A stretch of DNA of 64,000 nt from Chitiniphilus eburneus. Lineage in GTDB: Bacteria > Pseudomonadota > Gammaproteobacteria > Burkholderiales > Chitinibacteraceae. The position numbers were made by a program, and so were the translations under genes. A model generated the notes under the pieces. That model did no database searches and was not told the DNA's origin. It worked only from the letters and a program-made list of their open reading frames with translations. The stretch lies in contig NZ_SUMF01000005.1 of the NCBI RefSeq assembly GCF_005048205.1, forward strand, positions 1 to 64,000, written 5' to 3'. Every line of letters starts with the position of its first letter. Positions within the stretch are counted from its first letter, which is position 1. This document shows, piece by piece, positions 54,201 to 63,329 of the stretch.

Positions 54201-56926
54201 TCCTGCGGCGATGGTTCGGCGCCGCGTGCCGCCGCCTGCGGCGTGGGGGTCAGCCGGGTGCAGCGCGTCGCGCCCGCCAGCAGATTGAAGTAATCGAGGA
54301 AGGCGGCCTGATCGTCCGGCAGATCACCATGCGCACGGCTGGAATACCAAGTGCGCGCCGGCGGCGTGATGATGCCGGCCTTCCAGGTCACGCGATGATC
54401 GCCTTCGCCGCAGTTCAGGAAGCGGAAGCCATCGGGGTCGGGGCGGGCCGGCGTATGGCCGGGGACGCCCGGCAGTTCGCCGGCGAGGGCCAGCCCGTTC
54501 GGGGTTTCCGGCGCGTGGCCGGCCACGTAGACCACCGCGTCGTCGGTGGCGATGGCGTCGCGCGTGCGGGCCAGGTGATCGCGCACCCGGGCCGCCTGTT
54601 CCAGCACGCCATCCGCAGGGCGCACGGCCGGGCCGTTCGGGTCCTTTTCCGCCAGTTGCGCCCAGGTGGCGGGATCGGTCAGATCGCCCGGCCAGTCGGT
54701 TTCCGCCGGGGCCGGCAGCATCTGCATGAAGCCGGTGAAGCGTGCGGTGATCTCGGCGTATTGCTGCGCGCTGTGGCGCAGGTCCATTGCCGCCAGCTTG
54801 TTGACGAAGGGGTCGCGCCCGGTGGCGACCAGCGCCGGTGCGTAGGAGCCGCCATTGGGCACGCCCAGCATCAACAGGCGCCCACCCAGCGATTTCAGGC
54901 GGCGCCATTCGGCCGAGCCCTTGGCGTCGGCGGGGGCTTCCAGCGGGTGGATCATCAGCCGCGATACCAGCCCCCCCATCGAGTGGGCCAGCAGATGGAC
55001 CGGCTGCGGGTTGGGCTGTCGTTCCGCCCAGTCCAGCACGCCGGCCAGGAAGGTGCGCAATGCCTCGCCCGACTGTTGCAGTGGCCGGCGCCAGTCGAAC
55101 GGAAAGGGAATCACATAGAAGCGCGGCGCGGCCTGGCCGAGCAGGCGTTCGTAGCTGTAGGGCAGCAGGCCGGTGGCGGCTACGCCGTCCCGGTCGCTGG
55201 GAATGAGGCGCTCGATATCGCCGTTGAGCAGGCCCATCGAAACCCACACCCGTTCCTGGCCGATGCTCAGCTCGCTGCCCATGATGCCCGGCAGGACCAC
55301 CAGGATCGGCAGCCGTTGCGCATTGGCGCCGGCATACAGGCCACGCAGGCGTTCGTCAGGGTCCAGACGCGCGTATTGCGGGCCGGTGATCGCCTGTAGT
55401 ACGCCACGCGCGCGCGCTTCGTCCTGGGTCAGCGACTGGAAGTCGGCGTCGTTGCCGGCCAGCGCGGCCAGTAGCGCCCGCGCGGTCTGCGCATTGCTGA
55501 AGTAGGAAAAGTGCGTGACGTTGGTGCCATGCACGAACAGGCTTTTGGCACGCGTCTGCAACCGCGCCAGGCCACCGAACATGGAACGGCTCTGCACCAC
55601 GTAATCGTGATCGTGCAGGGCATAGAACACATCGGCCAGCAGCGTCTTGAGGCCGGCCAGGCCGCTTCCGGCCTCGTTGTCGCCGGCGATCACCCGCAAT
55701 TCGCTGTCCACCTCCAACTGATAGAGATTAAGCGCGCGGGTTAGTGCCGAACCGGGAATCATCGCTTGCAGGCCCGGCAGCACGTTGGCGTCGGCGCGCT
55801 GGGCGACCAGGCTCTTGGCCAGGGCGCCGATGGCCTGGTAGAGCGCGTTGGCCACGCCACCGAAGGCCAGCCCCACCACCTGGTGCAGCAGGGACAGGAA
55901 CAGATCGGTGCGGCGGTCGGCCAGCAGGGTGCCGCGTGCCGGGCAGGCGACGCGGACAAAGCGCTCGATCCGTAGCCGGCGCGTGGCCAGCAGGTCGAAG
56001 AAAAGATCCACCTGATCGCGATCGGGATGACCGTCGAAGGCGCGCTGGAATGCGGCGCGGGCCTTGGCCTGGTCGGTGCAGTGCGCCAGGCTGAGCAGTT
56101 CGCCGAGCAGACCACCGCGCGAGTGGGAGACTAGGTGCAGGCGCGTATCGGCCGGAATGACCTTCAGCAGGGCGATCACGTTTTCCAGCGGGCTTTCGGT
56201 CAGCGAGCGATGTTCCAGCCCCAGCACGGCTTCGTATTGCGCCGTCAGCCGGTTGAAGTCGTCGCGGTGCTCGTCCCACAGCTTGCTGAAGCTGCCTTCG
56301 GAGGAAGAGGCCGTACCGTGCAGGAACAGCAGGACCGGCCGTTCTCCCTTGAGATCGTCCGGCCAGGTCTCGCGCGCCTTGTCTTTGGGAGGGAGAGCCA
56401 GCAGGCCGGCGCCCCGGCTGAGCGTGTGATCCTCGAAGCCACGGCACAGCGCCAGCCCGGCGCGGCTGGTGATGGCGTCGTACTTGGCGCCGCCGGTCCA
56501 TCGGTCGACCTGGCGGCTGAGCCAGCCGCCGGCATCATAGATGCGGTCGAGCGTGGAAGGATCGTCCAGCTTGGAAACGATGTAGCCATTGACCGTGGCC
56601 GCGGTGCCACCGCGCTGGCTGGCCGGTTTCAGCGCGCCGGGCAGGCGCACCCGCGTGGTATCGCCTGCGCCGCGCGAGGTCGATTCCACCGGATGCCGGG
56701 CGAGGAACTCCTGCGGGTTGGTGTACCACACCGAGCCATCGACGAAGTAAACCGTCAGCAGGTTCTTGCTTTGCAGTTCCTCGGCATCGAACTCGAACTG
56801 GCCTTGCGGGCCTTCGCCACGGGTGGGGGGGCGGGGGGCCGCCATGACGGAGGTTTCCGCCAGCAGTGCTTCGAATGACGCCTTGCCGGCCTTGACGGTC
56901 TCTTCGCGCGTTTTATCGGTTTGCAT
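51266..56926 (-). CDS. Giant protein: two alpha/beta-hydrolase domains plus CHAT protease
   Basis: A single frame of 1886 residues without signal peptide or membrane helix. (1) First alpha/beta hydrolase, about 195-480: oxyanion FLHGTASSS, nucleophile SHSRGG (about 267), late Asp/His candidates in HDHDYVV and VTHFSYF. (2) Second, LCAT/lipase-like hydrolase, about 540-880: LPGIMGSEL, PFPFDWRRP, AHSMGGLVSRL (about 648), then GEGDH and SSRAHGDL for the remaining triad. (3) Region 940-1120 resembles an aminopeptidase M17 N-terminal/macro-like domain (VVHGSLDY, GVLVVGLG), weakly. (4) CHAT caspase-like protease, about 1230-1520: LPWELLVPP, catalytic His in ILHLAGHGVV (about 1369), Cys in DLVFINCCYSG (about 1421), AGWAVDD. 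(5) Helical TPR-like tail to 1886. The combination suggests a proteolytically controlled lipase/esterase. A lone gene; 340 bp separate it from leuA. Confidence 0.85.
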   Translation of the reverse strand: MQTDKTREETVKAGKASFEALLAETSVMAAPRPPTRGEGPQGQFEFDAEELQSKNLLTVYFVDGSVWYTNPQEFLARHPVESTSRGAGDTTRVRLPGALKPASQRGGTAATVNGYIVSKLDDPSTLDRIYDAGGWLSRQVDRWTGGAKYDAITSRAGLALCRGFEDHTLSRGAGLLALPPKDKARETWPDDLKGERPVLLFLHGTASSSEGSFSKLWDEHRDDFNRLTAQYEAVLGLEHRSLTESPLENVIALLKVIPADTRLHLVSHSRGGLLGELLSLAHCTDQAKARAAFQRAFDGHPDRDQVDLFFDLLATRRLRIERFVRVACPARGTLLADRRTDLFLSLLHQVVGLAFGGVANALYQAIGALAKSLVAQRADANVLPGLQAMIPGSALTRALNLYQLEVDSELRVIAGDNEAGSGLAGLKTLLADVFYALHDHDYVVQSRSMFGGLARLQTRAKSLFVHGTNVTHFSYFSNAQTARALLAALAGNDADFQSLTQDEARARGVLQAITGPQYARLDPDERLRGLYAGANAQRLPILVVLPGIMGSELSIGQERVWVSMGLLNGDIERLIPSDRDGVAATGLLPYSYERLLGQAAPRFYVIPFPFDWRRPLQQSGEALRTFLAGVLDWAERQPNPQPVHLLAHSMGGLVSRLMIHPLEAPADAKGSAEWRRLKSLGGRLLMLGVPNGGSYAPALVATGRDPFVNKLAAMDLRHSAQQYAEITARFTGFMQMLPAPAETDWPGDLTDPATWAQLAEKDPNGPAVRPADGVLEQAARVRDHLARTRDAIATDDAVVYVAGHAPETPNGLALAGELPGVPGHTPARPDPDGFRFLNCGEGDHRVTWKAGIITPPARTWYSSRAHGDLPDDQAAFLDYFNLLAGATRCTRLTPTPQAAARGAEPSPQDSEAAQLEWASLPDEAMLSAAALGASPPQPDGSTASRQPAPIRISVVHGSLDYARHPLMVGHYQGDGLFSAEKYLDRKLNGQLSMLQQLSLYPGPLRSFTVVHPDRSGPAARHPGVLVVGLGPVGALNAGALAETVTRGVLRLVLDQQERGLGAQVPLSSLLIGTNAQALSGRESLLGLLNGVWRAAQIVTRDPMLSGKVQLPELEIIEIWEDRALNAAHELRTLLARPEWRQRFYLADPPFETRVGGMARIRYEEAGNWWQRLRVVRNELGGLSYSLMGTRARAESTRVDVSIKDMAEIASNAQESLSPEIGRALFELLLPYELKDTLAQFEDSVLVLDDETARLPWELLVPPGEHREPDRPLAIQACMLRQRETADFRALPKAPQRNAALVVGDPSLKAALPALVGLKPLDGARREAEEVQRRLAQAEWEVKALLGAEASAIRTQLLAGDYRILHLAGHGVVDVEADSVEVLGTRLPLKQTGMVLSHGRLLSAAYVKQMSIVPDLVFINCCYSGLDGARDGAARDFPVLAASLATAFMGMGARAVVAAGWAVDDAAALAFASSFYDSMLSGERFGQAVLAARQRVYDEFGQQNNTWGAYQCYGDGDFQLMRSHGQSHDFDDAQHGPAFVSPRELAARIAQIASSAGDQDTGLLLAQLNDLQQRAVALGWQDSSAIQSALGAAYYDLGQPQVAAQSLLRALSQDGYSQLRLEDLLGLVDAVAQRPSGEDLALQLLDKLDDVERLATRETERESRDVTIMRATPAVGARASQRGDIHLHRAVRLGRENVLSDEFHAALIAGRDAYLDCEAAQDSEDARAYATASLLLLEGLAHLLPGHDSGNDQQLADLLKKSLETAARLRARFLDPARPCLEFWDHTDSASLGIGLYLNGSGKLSDEELALLSQARETLLGVLIRGPSPLELKWVVDRLMLIHLVCDQVAQASPAGKRKGAVQARERVEQLDAMAKVVLEAFERQLG

Positions 56927-57172
56927 ACCCACCCCCTGAAAAATGATGGGGGAATATTAGGTTGCACACGTGGACATGACGAAGAAAGTTTTGTGTCCGG
57001 TGGGGCTGTGCGGTTGCCGCGCAACATTCCAGGGAATCCCCGGGGTGAATTCGGTAGGGCTGTCCCGAAAGTGCATTGCGAACGCAGCGGGCCCCGTAGC
57101 CGGTGGCGGTCAGGCCCAGGCCCAGGCCGGCGGCCGGGGGCGTCCCGTGGCGGCAGGGACGCCCTGGCTGGC

Positions 57173-58825
57173 TCAGGGGGCGCGGTTCACGCCGCTCAGT
57201 ACGGCCTTGATTGCGGCGGCGACGATATTGTCGTCCACGCCGGCGCCAAAGCGGGGCGCTCCGCCCTGGACGCGCAGCTCCACGTAGCAGGCGGCGGAGG
57301 CGGCCGCGCCCTGTGCCAGCGCGTGTTCGTGGTAATCGATGATTTCCACTTCCAGCGCCAGCGCGTGGACCAATGCATCGAGCGGGCCGTTGCCGCTGCC
57401 GGTCACGGTGCGCACGGTGCCGGCATGTTCCAGTTCCACCTCGATCCGTACCGCGTCGTCGCCATGGCCGTGGCGCTCCTCCAGCCGGTGGCCGAGATAG
57501 CGCCAGGGCGTGGTGGCATCCAGGTATTCGCGGCGGAACAGGCCGAACAGGTCGCTGCCGGTGACTTCGCCGCCATGATCGTCGGTGACGCGCTGGATCA
57601 CGCGTGCGAATTCGATCTGCATCCGGCGCGGCAGCGCAAAGCCGTGTTCCTGCTCCAGTACGTAGGCCATGCCGCCCTTGCCGGACTGGCTGTTGACGCG
57701 GATCACCGCGTCGTAGCCGCGCCCGACGTCGGCCGGGTCGATCGGCAGGTAGGGTACTTCCCACGGCTGGTCGTCACGCTGTTGCGCCATGCCTTTCTTG
57801 ATCGCGTCCTGGTGCGAGCCGGAAAACGCGGTGAAGACGAGATCGCCGGCGTAGGGGTGGCGCGGATGGACCGGCAGGCGGGTGCAGTGCTCGGCCACCT
57901 GGCGCACGCGGTCGATGTCGGAGAAATCGAGGCCGGGATGCACACCCTGGCTGTAGAGGTTGAGCGCCAGCGTCACCAGATCGACGTTGCCGGTGCGCTC
58001 GCCGCTGCCGAACAGGCAACCTTCCACCCGATCCGCGCCGGCCATCACCGCCAATTCGGCCGCCGCCACCGCCGTGCCACGGTCGTTGTGCGGGTGCACG
58101 CTGAGCACGATGCTGTCGCGGCGTGCCAGATTGCGGTGCATCCATTCGATCTGGTCGGCATAGGTGTTGGGCGTGCTCATCTCCACCGTGGCTGGCAGGT
58201 TGATGATCATCTTGCGCTGCGGCGTCGGCTGCCAGACTGCCGATACCGCGTCGCATACTTCCCTGGCGAATTCGACTTCGGTAGCGGAGAAGGTTTCGGG
58301 CGAGTACTGGAACACCCACTCGGTTTCCGGCCGCGCTTCGGTCAATTGCTTGATCAGGCGCGTGCCTGCCAGGGCCAGGTCCTTGACGCCTTGCTGGTCG
58401 GTATCGAACACGATGCGGCGCCAGGCCGGCGCGATGGGGTTGTAGAGGTGGACGATGGCGCGGCGCGCACCGGCCAGCGCGTCGATGCTGCGACGGATCA
58501 GGTCGTCGCGCGCCGGGGTAAGCACTTCGATGGTCACGTCGTCCGGGATGCGCCGTTCTTCGATCAGCATGCGCACGAAATCGAAGTCGGTTTGCGAGGC
58601 GGAAGGAAAAGCCACCTCGATTTCCTTGAAGCCGATCTTCACCAGCGCTTCGAACATGGCCAGCTTGCGCGTCGCATCCATCGGCTCGATCAGCGCCTGG
58701 TTGCCGTCGCGCAGGTCCGTGCTCATCCAGATCGGCGCGCTGCGCAGCACCGCGTCGGGCCACTGGCGATCGGGAAGGGAAATCGGCTGGAAAGCACGGT
58801 ACTTGGCGGCTGGGTCGGCAATCAT
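57173..58825 (-). CDS. leuA: 2-isopropylmalate synthase, long type
   Basis: A 550-residue enzyme of the LeuA2 subgroup, first committed step of leucine synthesis (acetyl-CoA plus 2-oxoisovalerate). The catalytic barrel shows the DRDGNQ-like [26 protein letters not shown], the metal motif [17 protein letters not shown], and [12 protein letters not shown]. The C-terminal regulatory domain (about 430-550) contains [14 protein letters not shown], which senses leucine in this family. It stands alone without leuBCD. Confidence 0.95.
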   Translation of the reverse strand: MIADPAAKYRAFQPISLPDRQWPDAVLRSAPIWMSTDLRDGNQALIEPMDATRKLAMFEALVKIGFKEIEVAFPSASQTDFDFVRMLIEERRIPDDVTIEVLTPARDDLIRRSIDALAGARRAIVHLYNPIAPAWRRIVFDTDQQGVKDLALAGTRLIKQLTEARPETEWVFQYSPETFSATEVEFAREVCDAVSAVWQPTPQRKMIINLPATVEMSTPNTYADQIEWMHRNLARRDSIVLSVHPHNDRGTAVAAAELAVMAGADRVEGCLFGSGERTGNVDLVTLALNLYSQGVHPGLDFSDIDRVRQVAEHCTRLPVHPRHPYAGDLVFTAFSGSHQDAIKKGMAQQRDDQPWEVPYLPIDPADVGRGYDAVIRVNSQSGKGGMAYVLEQEHGFALPRRMQIEFARVIQRVTDDHGGEVTGSDLFGLFRREYLDATTPWRYLGHRLEERHGHGDDAVRIEVELEHAGTVRTVTGSGNGPLDALVHALALEVEIIDYHEHALAQGAAASAACYVELRVQGGAPRFGAGVDDNIVAAAIKAVLSGVNRAP

Positions 58826-58874
58826 GATCTATCCTCTACTAAATGTCCGATAACGGATTTAATTCGACGAACAA

Positions 58875-58904
58875 ATCGTAGGTTTATCTGATTAATGATG
58901 TCAA
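58875..58904 (-). promoter_or_regulatory. Sigma-70 promoter of leuA
   Basis: Minus strand: TTGACA, 18-bp spacer, TACGAT; leader of about 45 nt to the ATG at 58825. No leucine-rich leader peptide or T-box was seen, so attenuation is not supported. Confidence 0.6.
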
Positions 58905-59069
58905 ATTTATCTTTTATTGGACAAATTGTAGTTGATGGTCTTGCGGCTGGACCGGATGGTCAAGCGGCTGGCGCTCGCGTACGCTGCCTTTCTTTCTGGA
59001 GACCCCGATGTTGCAATCGATCCGTGCTGTGCCGGCCGCCCCTCGATCCCTCTGCCGGGGCGCGGCGCG

Positions 59070-60056
59070 ATGACGCTGGGCGATCATGCCGCCCCGCGTC
59101 ATCCTCGGGTGGTCGCGTTGGGTGGCGGGACAGGCCTGTCCGCGTTGCTGCGCGGGTTGAAGCACTTTCCGCTGGACCTCACGGCCATCGTCACCGTGGC
59201 GGACGATGGCGGCAGCTCCGGCGTGCTGTTGCGCGACTTCCAGTTGCCGCCACCCGGCGATATCCGCAACGTGCTGGTGGCGCTGGCCAGCGAGGAAACG
59301 CTGCTGGGCAGTCTGTTCCAGTACCGGTTTGCCACCGATGATGACCATTACCTGGATGGTCATTCCCTGGGCAACCTGCTGATCTGCGCCATGCACTCGC
59401 TCACCGATGGCGATTTCGTCCAGGCGGTGGCCAATATCGGGCGCGTGCTGAACATCCAGGGGCGCGTACTGCCGGTGGCTGCCAGGGCGGCCGTGTTGTG
59501 CGCGGAACTGGCGGATGGGCGCATTGCGCGCGGCGAATCGCAACTGGCCCGGCAGGGGGCGCCGATCCGGCGCGTCTACCATGCGGCGCCGGTGGTGGCG
59601 GTGCCGGAGGCGGTCAACGCGGTGGCCGAGGCCGACGTGATCGTGCTGGGACCGGGCAGCCTGTATACCAGCGTGCTGCCCAATGTGGTGGTGCCGGAGA
59701 TCCGCGACGCGATCAATGCCAATAGGCGGGCCGACATCGTGTACATCTGCAATGTGATGACCGAGGCCGGCGAGACCGACGGCTACGATGCGGCGGAGCA
59801 CGTGGACGCGCTGTATCGCCATGGCGTGGCCCGTATCGATCATGTGGTGGTGAACGACGAGCCGATTCCCGGCGATATCCTGGCGCGCTATCTCGCGGAG
59901 GGAGCGGTGCCGGTGGCGGTGGACGAAGCGCGGCTGGGTGCGCTGGGCGTGCAGGTGATCCGCTCGCGCAATGCCAGCGTGCATGGCGGCATCGTCCGGC
60001 ACGATCCGATCAAGACCGCCGCCAGTGTGTTCAGCATTGCGCTGGAGCGCCTGTAG
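59070..60056 (+). CDS. YvcK/CofD-like protein (gluconeogenesis factor family)
   Basis: A 328-residue Rossmann-type protein. Visible motifs: VVALGGGTGLSALLRGLK, TVADDGGSSGVLLRDFQLPPPGDIRN (about 48-73), GHSLGNLLI, ADVIVLGPGSLYTSVLPN and NVMTEAGETDGY. In other bacteria YvcK binds UDP-sugars and supports growth on gluconeogenic carbon and envelope integrity. The frame is open upstream to 58932; I placed the start at the ATG at 59070, just before the conserved core, without a strong ribosome-binding site, so this start is uncertain. Confidence 0.85.
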   Translation: MTLGDHAAPRHPRVVALGGGTGLSALLRGLKHFPLDLTAIVTVADDGGSSGVLLRDFQLPPPGDIRNVLVALASEETLLGSLFQYRFATDDDHYLDGHSLGNLLICAMHSLTDGDFVQAVANIGRVLNIQGRVLPVAARAAVLCAELADGRIARGESQLARQGAPIRRVYHAAPVVAVPEAVNAVAEADVIVLGPGSLYTSVLPNVVVPEIRDAINANRRADIVYICNVMTEAGETDGYDAAEHVDALYRHGVARIDHVVVNDEPIPGDILARYLAEGAVPVAVDEARLGALGVQVIRSRNASVHGGIVRHDPIKTAASVFSIALERL

Positions 60057-60080
60057 CCGCGCGGCGCCGCATATGAATGC

Positions 60081-60107
60081 AAAAAGCCCCGCCGAAGCGG
60101 GGCTTTT
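60081..60107. terminator. Bidirectional terminator, YvcK-like and hcp
   Basis: Stem AAAAGCCCCGC/GCGGGGCTTTT with loop CGAA; T runs on both strands between convergent genes. Confidence 0.9.
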
Positions 60108-60123
60108 CGTGCGCGTGGGATGA

Positions 60124-60621
60124 TCAGGCGATGGTCTTGTTCGCCGTCAGGTCCCAGCCGGCGCTGACATTGCCGCCGCCGGCACCGTCTTCACGCTTCT
60201 GCTGGGTGTAGGTCCACTTGATCTTGCCGTAGCTGAAGCTCACCGCTTCGGACGGGAAACCTTCATCGTTGGCCGAGCCGTTCGGCTGCACCTTGGAGAT
60301 CAGCACCTGTTCCAGCTTTACCTCGAGGTACTTCACCTTGTCGCCACCGGCGCGGCACAGTTCCAGCGTCACATCCTTGATGTGCTTGCCGGTGCAGCAA
60401 GCTTCGTACAGCTTGGGGCTGGCCTTATCGATCAGGTGCACGATATCGAAGGTGCTGTGGTTCACGCGCTCGGCGGTGGCGCCGCCGACCGAGCTGGCGG
60501 TGGCCGAAGCCGGCTGTTCCAGCTTGTGCGCGAAGGATTTGATCTCGATCCAGTCCTTGTGCTTGTCGTCGGTGCTTTCACCGGGAATGCCGTCGATCTT
60601 GATGAAGGCGTCGAATGCCAT
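60124..60621 (-). CDS. hcp: Hcp-family type VI secretion tube protein (orphan)
   Basis: A 165-residue Hcp1-type protein. MAFDAFIKIDGIPGESTDDK is the standard beginning, then DWIEIKSFAHKLEQP, FDIVHLIDKASPKLYEACCTG, and a C-terminal SFSYGKIKWTYTQQ. Hcp hexamers stack into the secreted tube of T6SS and carry small effectors. No other T6SS structural gene lies in the window, so it is an orphan copy; a C-terminal extension (DGAGGGNVSAGWDLTANK) follows the core as in many Hcp. AGGAG lies ahead of the ATG at 60621. Confidence 0.93.
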   Translation of the reverse strand: MAFDAFIKIDGIPGESTDDKHKDWIEIKSFAHKLEQPASATASSVGGATAERVNHSTFDIVHLIDKASPKLYEACCTGKHIKDVTLELCRAGGDKVKYLEVKLEQVLISKVQPNGSANDEGFPSEAVSFSYGKIKWTYTQQKREDGAGGGNVSAGWDLTANKTIA

Positions 60622-61209
60622 GTTGAAACTCCTGGGGTTGAGTGAACGAACCCACCCGGGCCGTTTTCTCAGAATTTGGTGAGGAAGCAGACTGAAATGT
60701 AAGTTGGGTGGATCTGGCGCCAAGATTACGTGCAAATTGCCATGCATCGTGGAGCGCGTATCGGGAAAAAGCAGCCGTTCAACCTGGAGCTTCGGCGTGG
60801 TTACTTGCATGCGCGGCAATTTTCATAACTGACTGATTTCTGTCAATATGCTTTAGGGATTTTTTGCGGCGATACCACGGCCGGAAGTGCTACCTTTGGG
60901 TGTTCCCGGCGGGCCGATCCGCCTCGATGATTACCGGTGCCAAACCTGAAAATCGCCGGGAAACGTGCGCGAAAAGCATGCGAAAATACGCACCTTGCAG
61001 GGAAATGCCAAAAAGTGTCGGGAAAGGGTGAACCGAACGCCTGTTTCGCTGTTTAACTGAAAGCCGTTTCCGGTCCGACTGCCTGCCGGCGTGCTGTCCA
61101 TGCCTGGCCAACGGCATCGGAACGGGGTTCGGGATCATCGCGCCCACCGCGCGGCGCCGTTCGGCCGCGCGTCTGTCTTGCCACTCATAACCATAAGGAA
61201 CCGCGATAC
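60622..61209. other. Intergenic region between hcp and the antiporter
   Basis: 588 bp without a supported gene. A TTGACA hexamer for the hcp direction lies at 60841-60846 on the minus strand, but no good -10 follows at the right spacing. The AAGGAA site for the antiporter is at its right end. Otherwise I see nothing. Confidence 0.4.
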
Positions 61210-62928
61210 GTGCCGCACGATATCAGCCTGATCACCACCATTTCCGCCGGTCTTGGCCTGGCGCTGATTCTCGGTTTTCTCTGCGCCCGCCTGAAAATAC
61301 CCGCATTGGTCGGTTATCTGCTGGCCGGCATGGTGATCGGGCCGGCAACGCCGGGTTTCGTGGCCGATGTGCACCTGGCGGGGCAACTGGCTGAAATCGG
61401 TGTGATGCTGCTGATGTTCGGCGTGGGGCTGCACTTTTCGCTGGAAGACCTGCTGGCGGTGCGCAAGATCGCGTTGCCCGGCGCCGTGGTACAGATTGCC
61501 GTTGCCACGCTGCTGGGGATGGGCGTGGCGATGTGGTGGGGCTGGAGCATCGGCGGCGCGCTGGTGTTCGGGCTGTCGCTGTCGTGCGCCAGTACCGTGG
61601 TGCTGTTGCGGGCACTGGAAACGCGCGGGGTGCTCGAATCGGTGAACGGCCGCATTGCCGTGGGCTGGCTGATCGTCGAAGACCTGGCAATGGTGCTGGT
61701 GCTGGTGCTGTTGCCGGCGGTGGCGCCGATGCTGGGCGGTACGGTGGCGGGGCACGCGACCGGCGGCAACCTGTGGTGGACGCTGCTCAGTACGCTGGGC
61801 CAGGTGGCCGTATTCGTGGTGCTGATGCTGGTGGTCGGGCGCCGCCTGTTTCCCTGGCTGCTGTGGCAGGTGGCGCGCACCGGTTCGCGCGAGCTGTTCA
61901 CGCTGTGCGTGGTCGCCGCCGCGCTGGGTATCGCCTACGGTTCGGCCAAGTTGTTCGGGGTGTCGTTCGCATTGGGTGCATTCTTTGCCGGCATGGTGAT
62001 GCGCGAGTCGGATCTCAGCCATCGCGCCGCCGAGGAATCGCTGCCGCTGCGCGATGCGTTTTCGGTGCTGTTCTTCGTGTCGGTGGGCATGCTGTTCGAT
62101 CCGCGCGTCATGGTCGAGCAGCCGTTGCAGGTCCTGGCGGTGGTGGCGATCATCATCGTCGGCAAGACCGTGGCGGCGTTCGCGCTGGTGCTGATGTTCC
62201 GCTATCCGCTCAATACCGCGCTCACCGTTTCGGCCAGTCTGGCGCAGATCGGCGAGTTCTCGTTCATCCTGGCGGGCATGGGGCTGGCGCTCGACCTGCT
62301 GCCCAAGGAAGGGCAAAGCCTGATTCTGGCCGGCGCGCTGATTTCGATTGCATTCAACTCGGTGGTCTTCACGGCCATCGAGCCGGCGCAGCGCTGGATC
62401 CGCTCGCGTTCCAACCTGGCGCGGTTGCTGGAACGGCGTGACGATCCACTGGCCGAACTGCCGATGGAAGTGGACCAGGACAAGCTGACCGGGCAAGTGG
62501 TGCTGGTGGGCTATGGCCGGGTCGGCCGCCGCATTGGCGAGGCATTGGCCGAACAGGGCATCCCCTTCGTGGTGGCCGAGCAGAACCGCGAGATCGTCGA
62601 AACCCTGCGTATCCAGGGCGTGCCGGCGGTGTCGGGCGATGCGGCCGAGCCCGCAGTGCTGATCCAGGCGCACATTGCCAATGCCGGCATGCTGGTGATC
62701 GCCACGCCGGACAGCTTCCATGTGCGGCGGATGGTGGAGATTGCGCGCACGCTCAACCCGGGCATCGAAACCGTGGTGCGTACCCATAGCGAAGACGAAG
62801 CCGTGCTGCTGGCGCAGGAACAGGTGGGGCAGGTATTCATGGGCGAACACGAGCTGGCCAAGGGCATGACGCGCCATGTGCTGGAACGAATGACTGGCCG
62901 CCGGAAACCGGTGGGGGCCACACACTGA
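61210..62928 (+). CDS. CPA2-family cation:proton antiporter, YbaL/KefB-like
   Basis: A 572-residue protein with about 12 membrane spans (residues 1-390). Family motifs: LKIPALVGYLLAGMVIGPATPG, LLMFGVGLHFSLEDLL, SCASTVVLLRALE, EDLAMVLVLVLLP, FGVSFALGAFFAGMVMRESD and AQIGEFSFILAGMG. It is followed by a cytosolic TrkA-N (RCK) domain with the Rossmann motif GYGRVGRRIGEAL. The substrate is probably K+. The start is GTG with AAGGAA nine bases ahead. Confidence 0.9.
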   Translation: MPHDISLITTISAGLGLALILGFLCARLKIPALVGYLLAGMVIGPATPGFVADVHLAGQLAEIGVMLLMFGVGLHFSLEDLLAVRKIALPGAVVQIAVATLLGMGVAMWWGWSIGGALVFGLSLSCASTVVLLRALETRGVLESVNGRIAVGWLIVEDLAMVLVLVLLPAVAPMLGGTVAGHATGGNLWWTLLSTLGQVAVFVVLMLVVGRRLFPWLLWQVARTGSRELFTLCVVAAALGIAYGSAKLFGVSFALGAFFAGMVMRESDLSHRAAEESLPLRDAFSVLFFVSVGMLFDPRVMVEQPLQVLAVVAIIIVGKTVAAFALVLMFRYPLNTALTVSASLAQIGEFSFILAGMGLALDLLPKEGQSLILAGALISIAFNSVVFTAIEPAQRWIRSRSNLARLLERRDDPLAELPMEVDQDKLTGQVVLVGYGRVGRRIGEALAEQGIPFVVAEQNREIVETLRIQGVPAVSGDAAEPAVLIQAHIANAGMLVIATPDSFHVRRMVEIARTLNPGIETVVRTHSEDEAVLLAQEQVGQVFMGEHELAKGMTRHVLERMTGRRKPVGATH

Positions 62929-63329
62929 CGGCGTGATGCTCTGACGCACGCCGGCCGGGGAGCACCATGCTCCCCTTTTTTCAGGTGCCTGAGCGGGGCC
63001 GCGATCAGCCATCCTCCGGCCATTGGTGTGCGGTGAGGTGGGCTTCCCCCTCACTGTGCCAACGATCTTGCGCTATTCACCCAGTGGCCCGGCTGAATCA
63101 CTGTTTGGCTGAATGTGGCGGCGTCATTCCGAAATGGGAGGGGGGAAATCCGAAGGTTTGCCCTCCTTGCCCTACCACGGAAACCCGTGCGTGGGACACC
63201 ACCTGTCCCGCCGCATCCACATACTGCGCGCGGCTATCACCGCGACATCTTGAGACAAGTTGTGTGGCATCCATGCCGGATGCGGAAACCTGGCGAAATC
63301 AGGCGCGGACTCAAAAGAGGATTTGGCTA
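62929..63329. other. Intergenic region before the WYL regulator
   Basis: 401 bp. It holds the antiporter terminator at 62957-62981 and a CACGG-AAAC-CCGTG hairpin near 63176-63190. No gene is supported; AGAGG lies ahead of the regulator start. Confidence 0.4.
62957..62981 (+). terminator. Rho-independent terminator of the antiporter gene
   Basis: Stem GGGGAGCA/TGCTCCCC with loop CCA and six T residues. Confidence 0.9.

Noticed and set aside
58826-58931. Leucine leader peptide or attenuator ahead of leuA
   Set aside because: No short frame with consecutive Leu codons and no terminator hairpin; only a plain promoter is visible.
60890-61147. 85-codon frame between hcp and the antiporter
   Set aside because: No ribosome-binding site, no recognisable domain, and composition unlike a protein.
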